The notes beneath the pieces are model-generated. The model had not been told where the DNA came from. It did no database searches and was given only the letters and a program-made list of their open reading frames with translations. A stretch of 64,000 nucleotides of DNA, taken from the NCBI GenBank assembly GCA_001931535.1, contig CP016211.1:1144501-1208500 (forward strand). Direction: 5' to 3'. Positions 59,146 through 64,000 of this stretch are shown piece by piece. The position numbers and the translations under genes were made by a program. Within the stretch, counting starts at the first letter, position 1; each line of letters starts with the position of its first letter. Origin of the DNA: Minicystis rosea. Lineage in GTDB: Bacteria > Myxococcota_A > Polyangia > Polyangiales > Polyangiaceae.

Positions 59146-60027
59146 TCAACTCCACGCTTCGATCAAGGGTCGGCCTTCGATTTGGCGCCGGACGAGCTCG
59201 AGATACCGCCAGCGCCGCGCCCGCGGCAGGGCCAGAATCTCAGCCTCGGACCAGTGATAGTGAAAGGCCAGACAATGAATCTCCACGACCAGGCGATCGA
59301 CCCCGAGCCGTAGCTCGCGTTCGAGGAGCGCGAGCGGATCGAGCTCCACTTCGAGGAGCGCCGGGCAGCTCGGACACCGCGCCACGAAGACGAGATCCGG
59401 CGCGCTGGTGGCCTCGGCGAGTCGCTTTGCGATTGCGTGCCGCGTCGGCGCCGCGAGCGCCTCCCACTGCTCCGGCGCGAGCGGGCCACGGCCTCCGAGA
59501 TCGACGACGAGCCGTGACCACATCAGCGTCGATCGCGCCCGGCGATCGCCGCTCGCCGCGGCCACGATCTCGTCGTCGGCGCCCGTCGGCTCGCGGAGGA
59601 TCGCGCGCCCTTCCGGCGTGTCGGCCTCGAGAAGCTCCGGCGCGGGCACGGGCCGCGCCGGCGCGATCTCGGCAATCGAGAGATCCATGTCGGCGAGCGC
59701 GCTGCACGCCGGGCTCGGACAAGGCACGACGAGCGACAACCGATCTCCGAACATGGCCGCGCGGAGGTGCAAGAGGAGGTGGGCGCGATCGCCGCGGGTG
59801 AGCGCGGCGGTCATCACCGAATCGATCTCGTCGTAGCCGCCGATCCGCTCGACGCACGCCGCGAGGATCGCGCTCGCGGTCCCCGCGCCGCTGCCGAGCG
59901 CGGCCTCCTCACGCCCGGTGAGGGGGCGGAGCACGACGTCGCGATGGCAGACACCATCCTCGTCGCGGAGCCCGTGCGGCAGCGCCGTCGCGTGCCCCGC
60001 CTCCATCCGGATCGCACCCTCGCTCAT
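59146..60027 (-). CDS. eCIS assembly protein with two Cys pairs and DUF6760-like C-terminus
   Basis: Encodes 293 aa from ATG 60027 (longer open frame upstream is the tube gene antisense/shadow region). RDVVLRPLTGREEAAL and GDRAHLLLHLRAAMFGDRLS look like gp tail-assembly chaperone/T4-baseplate-like proteins. Cys pairs VPCPSPACSAL and VARCPSCPALLE could bind Zn. The end VVEIHCLAFHYHWSEAEILA LPRARRWRYLELVRRQ matches the DUF6760-type tail protein segment. Located exactly between tube and adaptor genes, so likely a tube/baseplate assembly factor. Confidence 0.75.
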   Translation of the reverse strand: MSEGAIRMEAGHATALPHGLRDEDGVCHRDVVLRPLTGREEAALGSGAGTASAILAACVERIGGYDEIDSVMTAALTRGDRAHLLLHLRAAMFGDRLSLVVPCPSPACSALADMDLSIAEIAPARPVPAPELLEADTPEGRAILREPTGADDEIVAAASGDRRARSTLMWSRLVVDLGGRGPLAPEQWEALAAPTRHAIAKRLAEATSAPDLVFVARCPSCPALLEVELDPLALLERELRLGVDRLVVEIHCLAFHYHWSEAEILALPRARRWRYLELVRRQIEGRPLIEAWS

Positions 60028-60032
60028 GACGC

Positions 60033-60530
60033 TCACGCCACCGGCAGGTCGTCGCGCACGAAGCCCTCGTGCTCGATCTGAATCGACTCGATCACCACCT
60101 CGTTGGCGTCGCCGACCAGATCGGACAACGCGGTGTACTTCGAGCACCAAGCGTTGATGAGCCGGTACTTGCGGACGATGGTCTTGTTGTCGATGTCGAG
60201 GACGTGAATGCCAATCTCCTTGCGGTAATTGGGCTCGACCTTCCGGTCGCCGGTGCTCGCCTCGTTGCGCATCAACGCGGTGGCCCAAGTCTCGAACGTG
60301 CGGTCGTTGGTGAGCCCGTTCTCGAGCGTCACCGGCTCGTACGAGACCCGGCCGGGCATCAGCTCGGTCGTGGCGGCCGTCGAGCTGCCGGCGCGGAACT
60401 TCACGACGTCGACCGCCGCGGCGAGCTTCGACATCTTCTTGCACGCGGCGACGACGCTGCCGTCGATGATGATCTTGAAGTTGAAGTTGCGATACGGATC
60501 GCGCTTCGTGGCATCGTTGAAACGGGGCAT
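60033..60530 (-). CDS. inner tube protein paralog 2 (gp19-like)
   Basis: Encodes 165 aa. Tube-fold signature: DPYRNFNFKIIIDGSVVAAC KKMSKL, VSYEPVTLENGLTNDRTFET WA and KYRLINAWCSKYTALSDLVG DANEVVIESIQIEHEGF. Matches the Afp1/Afp5/gp19 family of Hcp-like tube subunits. The Cys at 31 and 128 are unusual but family-neutral. Probably the tube-initiator copy next to the baseplate, as its sequence differs most in the loop regions. Confidence 0.9.
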   Translation of the reverse strand: MPRFNDATKRDPYRNFNFKIIIDGSVVAACKKMSKLAAAVDVVKFRAGSSTAATTELMPGRVSYEPVTLENGLTNDRTFETWATALMRNEASTGDRKVEPNYRKEIGIHVLDIDNKTIVRKYRLINAWCSKYTALSDLVGDANEVVIESIQIEHEGFVRDDLPVA

Positions 60531-60576
60531 GGGTACTCCGGGTGACTAGAGATTCACGTTCATGGTTTTGGGGCGC

Positions 60577-61086
60577 TCAGATCGGGCTGCTCGGGAACTC
60601 GACCGTCCACCCCTCGTGCTGGAGCTCCACCGAGAGCAACGCGACCTCCGAGGTCAGCGCATCGAGCTTCGGCAGCGCGTTGTACTTGCTGATCCAAGCG
60701 TTCTTGATGCGATAACGGCGCATCCACTGATCGGTGGCGAGCGGGTCGCGCAGCTCGATGTCGACGTTCCGTTTCACCTGGTTGCCGGACCCCCGAGCCA
60801 CGAAGTTGCGGACCTCGGCGGCCCAAGCTTCGAGGCTGTCGTCGAGGGCGAGCCCCTGCTCCAGCGTCACGGGCTCCCAGTTGATCTTGTCGGGGTTCAC
60901 GTAACGATGCAGGTTGTTCCCGCCCTCCCAGACCTCGGACGCGGTGACCGTGCACGCAAGGCCCGAGACCCGCTGGACTCCGGCGATGAGCTGGCCCTGC
61001 CGCGGATCCACGCCCGTCCCGGCGACGAACACCGTGAACTGGTAGCTCCGCAGCGGATCACGAACCCTGACGTCCACGGAGGCCAT
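60577..61086 (-). CDS. inner tube protein paralog 1 (gp19-like)
   Basis: Encodes 169 aa, coupled to the sheath gene by TGATG. DVRVRDPLRSYQFTVFVAGT, NLHRYVNPDKINWEPVTLEQ GLALDDSLEAWA and MRRYRIKNAWISKYNALPKL DALTSEVALLSVELQHEGW define the phage gp19/Afp1 family. Directly downstream of the sheath, it is the likely major tube subunit. Confidence 0.92.
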   Translation of the reverse strand: MASVDVRVRDPLRSYQFTVFVAGTGVDPRQGQLIAGVQRVSGLACTVTASEVWEGGNNLHRYVNPDKINWEPVTLEQGLALDDSLEAWAAEVRNFVARGSGNQVKRNVDIELRDPLATDQWMRRYRIKNAWISKYNALPKLDALTSEVALLSVELQHEGWTVEFPSSPI

Positions 61087-63398
61087 CAGCTCACCAGGCT
61101 CTTCTGGCTGATCTCGATGACCACGAACTCAGCCGGCTTGAGCGGCGCGAAGGCGACCTGCGCAGTCACGATGCCCGCGTCCACGTTCTCCTGCGGGTTG
61201 GTGCTGCGATCGCATTTGACCCGGAAGGCCTCGTCGGGCGTCGATCCCTGGAACGCGCCCTGCCGGAAGAGCCCCAGCATGAACGATTTGATGTTCGACC
61301 GGATCTGATCCCAGAGCTGCTCGTCGTTGGGCTCGAACACCGCCCATTGCATCCCGCGGCGCAGCGACTCCTTGAGGAACAACGCCATGCGCCGGACCGA
61401 CACGTAACGCCACTCCGCATCGTTCGAGAGCGTGCGCGCGCCCCAGACCACCACACCCGTGGAGGGGAATTGCCGCACGCAATTGAGGCTCACCGGATTG
61501 AGCTGATCCTGATCGGCGTCGACCAAAGCCACCTGGAGCCCGAGCGCGCCGGACACCGTGGTCTCGATCCCCGCCGGCGCCTTCCACACACCACGGTTGT
61601 TGTCCGTGCGCGCGTAGATGCCGGCCATGAACCCCGAGGGAGGTGCGTAGCGCGTGGGGCTCGCGCCGACCCCGAGCGGATCGGTGATGCGGACCCATGG
61701 ATAGTACATGGCCGCATTCTTGGAGCGCTGCGGCAGGTTGGCGGCCGTGTTCTTCGCCTCTTCGAGCGTGATGTCGAGCTCGCCGTGTGCGGTGCCCGGA
61801 CCGTCCGCCAGGAAGAAGGCGTTCCCGCGCCCATCGCAATACGTCGTGCCGAGCGTGAGATATGCAGTCGCAGTCCTGCCCGGAATGGCGAGGAGATTGA
61901 TGTCCACCGGATCGAACGCGTAGATCCCCGTCCGAGCGGCCTTGTTGCCCGTGAAGTCGGCGATCCCCGTGGTGCCGGTTCCATCCGAGCCACCCGCGAA
62001 GAGGATTGGCGCGTTGGCCGCCGTCGGTGCAGGCCGTGCGGCGGGGTTCGCCGGGGAGCTCTCGCTATAGCCACGGGCAAGGGCGCCGCCGCCCAGGCCG
62101 AGGCTACGGAGCGTCGAGGGCATGCCGGGGGCGCGGACCTCGTTGATGGAGAGATGAACGTTGTCGAGCGTGGTCAGCGCCGGCAGGGCCGCACCCGCGC
62201 TTCCCGCGAAGAAGGTGCCAAAGGTGGTGGAAGACTCCTTGAGCGTGATCGTAGCCACGTGGGTTGCAGCCGCCTTGCTGCGGATCACGATGGAATTACC
62301 TGCCAGCCAGGCGGTGAGCGGGGCGCTGCCGATGGCCGTGTTGAACACACCCGCCATGAGGCTGACGTCGGTGCCGGTGCTGACGGGGATGTCGTGAGCA
62401 GTCCCGTCATTCCACGTGAGAGTCAGTGTCTTGCTCAAGATGGATGATGCTTCGGCGACGATGAGATAGCTTTGCACCTCGACCTTGGCCCGGATCTCGA
62501 CGTGCGAGCTCGTCGCGGTGACGACGAACGTGCTCCCCAGCGCGGTGGAGAGGAGCGATCGGAGACCGTCGGCGTCGAGCTGCGCCTTCCCTTGCGCGTC
62601 GAAGCTCCCGCCGATGGCCGCCGAATTGATGGTCACCGCGATGGGCGCGCCGCTCGGGGCATCGCCGTTCCACCACTGGACCTGGAGGACGGTGCCCTCG
62701 TACACATCGTACTTGTCGCTGTTGGCGAGATCGCGTGTGGCGATCATCGGCGCTTCTTCCGGGATGGGCCACGCGGTCGGCAAGGCCGGCGCGGTCGGCG
62801 CCGTCGCCTTCTTGAATTCGTCCGTGACCGTGATGTAGCGGGATCCCGCGTTGACGATGGTCGCGACGTAGTCCTCGCGGCTCGAATCCATGCGAACGTC
62901 GTCGAACGTCTCGAGGACCTTGGTGGCGCCGGCCTCGGTCCAGGTCACCTTGAGTTGGAATGCTTCGCCCGGGAAATGGGTCGAATCGGCGATCTCGACG
63001 CCGAGCGCATCCGCCCAGGCACCATGGCCGTTGGCCACGAACGACAGGGCGGACGGGAACAGGTTGCCCGCGCTCCCAGCGGCCTTCTTTCGGGTCTTCA
63101 CCAGGGGTGAAGTGCCCGTTTGGGCGTTGCTCGGCAGCACACGCACGGCATAGGCACGCTGTCCGCCGTTGGCGAAGAACGACTCGACGGCGTGAGCCAT
63201 GAGGCCCTTGTCGCCCTCTGCATAGCCGCCGAGCAGGCGGGTGAACTCGTCAAACGAGGTCAAGTAATGGGGCATGTCTGGGATGCCCCGCGCAGTCTCG
63301 CCGATGAACGCTGCCGTCGAGGTGCTCACCCCCTCGATCGGCCGTACACCACTGCTCACTTCTTCGACGTAAACTCCAGGATGAAGGCGCTCAGCCAT
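61086..63398 (-). CDS. contractile tail sheath protein, enlarged (770 aa)
   Basis: ATG 63398 with strong ribosome site GAGGAGGAG. N-terminal sheath signature MAERLHPGVYVEEVSSGVRP IEGVSTSTAAFIGETARGIP, and C-terminal handshake segment WAVFEPNDEQLWDQIRSNIK SFMLGLFRQGAFQGSTPDEA FRVKCDRSTNPQENVDAGIV. Between the two lies a beta-rich, Ser/Thr/Ala-rich region of ~330 residues (about 110-440) not found in the basic Afp2/3 sheath, which implies a large surface domain or insertion. Only this one sheath lies inside the window; eCIS usually have two or three. Confidence 0.93.
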   Translation of the reverse strand: MAERLHPGVYVEEVSSGVRPIEGVSTSTAAFIGETARGIPDMPHYLTSFDEFTRLLGGYAEGDKGLMAHAVESFFANGGQRAYAVRVLPSNAQTGTSPLVKTRKKAAGSAGNLFPSALSFVANGHGAWADALGVEIADSTHFPGEAFQLKVTWTEAGATKVLETFDDVRMDSSREDYVATIVNAGSRYITVTDEFKKATAPTAPALPTAWPIPEEAPMIATRDLANSDKYDVYEGTVLQVQWWNGDAPSGAPIAVTINSAAIGGSFDAQGKAQLDADGLRSLLSTALGSTFVVTATSSHVEIRAKVEVQSYLIVAEASSILSKTLTLTWNDGTAHDIPVSTGTDVSLMAGVFNTAIGSAPLTAWLAGNSIVIRSKAAATHVATITLKESSTTFGTFFAGSAGAALPALTTLDNVHLSINEVRAPGMPSTLRSLGLGGGALARGYSESSPANPAARPAPTAANAPILFAGGSDGTGTTGIADFTGNKAARTGIYAFDPVDINLLAIPGRTATAYLTLGTTYCDGRGNAFFLADGPGTAHGELDITLEEAKNTAANLPQRSKNAAMYYPWVRITDPLGVGASPTRYAPPSGFMAGIYARTDNNRGVWKAPAGIETTVSGALGLQVALVDADQDQLNPVSLNCVRQFPSTGVVVWGARTLSNDAEWRYVSVRRMALFLKESLRRGMQWAVFEPNDEQLWDQIRSNIKSFMLGLFRQGAFQGSTPDEAFRVKCDRSTNPQENVDAGIVTAQVAFAPLKPAEFVVIEISQKSLVS

Positions 63399-63450
63399 CG
63401 CTCCTCCTCGTGTCGGACCGGTATTGAAACAACTCTCCTGACGTCAGGAT

Positions 63451-63645
63451 TGACGCCCGGGACACGCCAAAGGCACGTTCGTGCCGATGGCGCCGATCAA
63501 AATTTACTCGACGTCAGCGTCGGCGCCCAGGCTCGCGCCAAAGGCACGTTCGTGCCGGTGGCGCCCGCCACGACTCCACCGACTCAGGCGATGTCGGCGC
63601 TGACGCCCGGGGCTCGAGCCAAAGGCATGTTCGTGCCGATGGCGT
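63451..63645. repeat. three degenerate ~44-bp direct repeats at a gene 3' end
   Basis: Copies at 63451-63494, 63521-63563 and 63601-63645 share CGCC(A)AAGGCACGTTCGTGCC-like cores (GACGCCCGGGxCxCGxCAAAGGCA, TTCGTGCCGATGGC). On the minus strand each reads GTN(V/M)PLA-RAPG-like. Only the first (rightmost) copy is inside the frame of the partial gene; the others lie past its stop with indels. They look like a duplicated 3' tail. Confidence 0.7.
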
Positions 63646-64000
63646 CGACCTCGATCTCCGCCGTCTCCACCGCGGGCTGCGGCGCGAGGGTCGTCTGGTC
63701 GTCCAACAGCGCGGAGACGCGATAATCCACAGTGAATCGATACAAGTTGTTGAGGAGATCGTCCCGGCGTCGCACCGACGCTTGCTGGACGAAATACTCT
63801 TCTCCGAAGAGCAGTGTCCGCGCGCGCGGCCAACTGCCGACGATCGCCGGAGAGACCGTCAGCCGCCCGTTCCCCGCGTCCACGGCGACGATCGTCGTCT
63901 CCATCCGCCGCGTCCCGGGGCGCACGCCGTCCTCGGTCTCGGCGACGCGGACGCGCATGCCCGGCGCGAACCGGCCGGCCGGCGTGAGCGTGGTGCGCAG
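63584..64000 (-). CDS. upstream eCIS operon protein, C-terminal fragment
   Basis: 138 residues; the frame is open to the right edge, so the 5' part is missing. The visible segment (TPAGRFAPGMRVRVAETEDG, TIVAVDAGNGRLTVSPAIVG, LLNNLYRFTVDYRVSALLDD) is all beta-strands and short turns, as in sheath- or terminator-type proteins, but I cannot identify the family. Ends DAIGTNMPLARAPGVSADIA, the repeat unit described separately. About 185 bp lie between it and the sheath start. Confidence 0.6.
   Translation of the reverse strand: MRTTLTPAGRFAPGMRVRVAETEDGVRPGTRRMETTIVAVDAGNGRLTVSPAIVGSWPRARTLLFGEEYFVQQASVRRRDDLLNNLYRFTVDYRVSALLDDQTTLAPQPAVETAEIEVDAIGTNMPLARAPGVSADIA

Overview
The window is GC-rich, densely coded DNA. 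Its gene content (TAXI solute-binding protein with a C-terminal anchor, many secreted lipoproteins, a DUF4157 toxin, a very long phage-tail-like operon) fits a large-genome member of the Myxococcota, probably Polyangiales/Sorangium-like. That placement is inference from gene style only; no rRNA or marker gene is present.

Layout: (1) 0-20.6 kb is mixed chromosomal content: the end of a MmyB-type regulator, a DsbA-like thioredoxin, a radical SAM protein divergent from a sirtuin, a 22-bp tandem repeat block, an FAD oxidoreductase/membrane protein pair, a Gly/Phe/Cys-rich lipoprotein, a broken SulP transporter, an orphan lipoprotein, a TAXI protein divergent from a thioredoxin lipoprotein, DUF2231, an SDR, a VWA protein and a copper-type P1B ATPase. 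(2) 20.8-31.0 kb (+ strand) is an accessory island: an AAA+ ATPase of the contractile-injection-system type, a ~1030-residue DUF4157/zinc-peptidase effector broken by one stop codon and one 2-bp slip, two genes sharing a paralogous N-terminus (candidate immunity/adaptor genes), small unknown genes, and an IS4-family element sitting in a zinc-ribbon gene with a 10-bp target duplication. (3) 31.3-64 kb (- strand) is one ~32-kb operon read toward lower coordinates: a truncated unknown gene at the edge, an unusually large sheath, two tube paralogs, a Cys-pair/DUF6760-like protein, a tube-adaptor protein, LysM, a gpD-like hub, gp25, a beta-helix-fused baseplate J, a second baseplate J, a gpI-like tail protein, a 2,584-residue beta-helix protein, two small proteins, the gpV-like spike, and then a distal cassette of six proteins of unknown function. 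Most junctions overlap by ATGA/TGATG, implying translational coupling.

Together regions 2 and 3 form an extracellular contractile injection system (eCIS): sheath, tube, baseplate and spike, the divergent remodelling ATPase, and a DUF4157-tagged cargo. Most novel are the giant beta-helix protein, the beta-helix/baseplate fusion, the enlarged sheath, and the distal unknown cassette (including a hydrophobic 484-residue protein and a proline-rich protein).

Caution: several frames break at homopolymer or dinucleotide runs (SulP, effector, both N-terminal paralogs, proline-rich gene, baseplate J). Restoring one or two bases gives a clean full-length frame in each. This could be true decay of the effector module or residual indel errors in the assembly; I give joined coordinates and say so in each entry.
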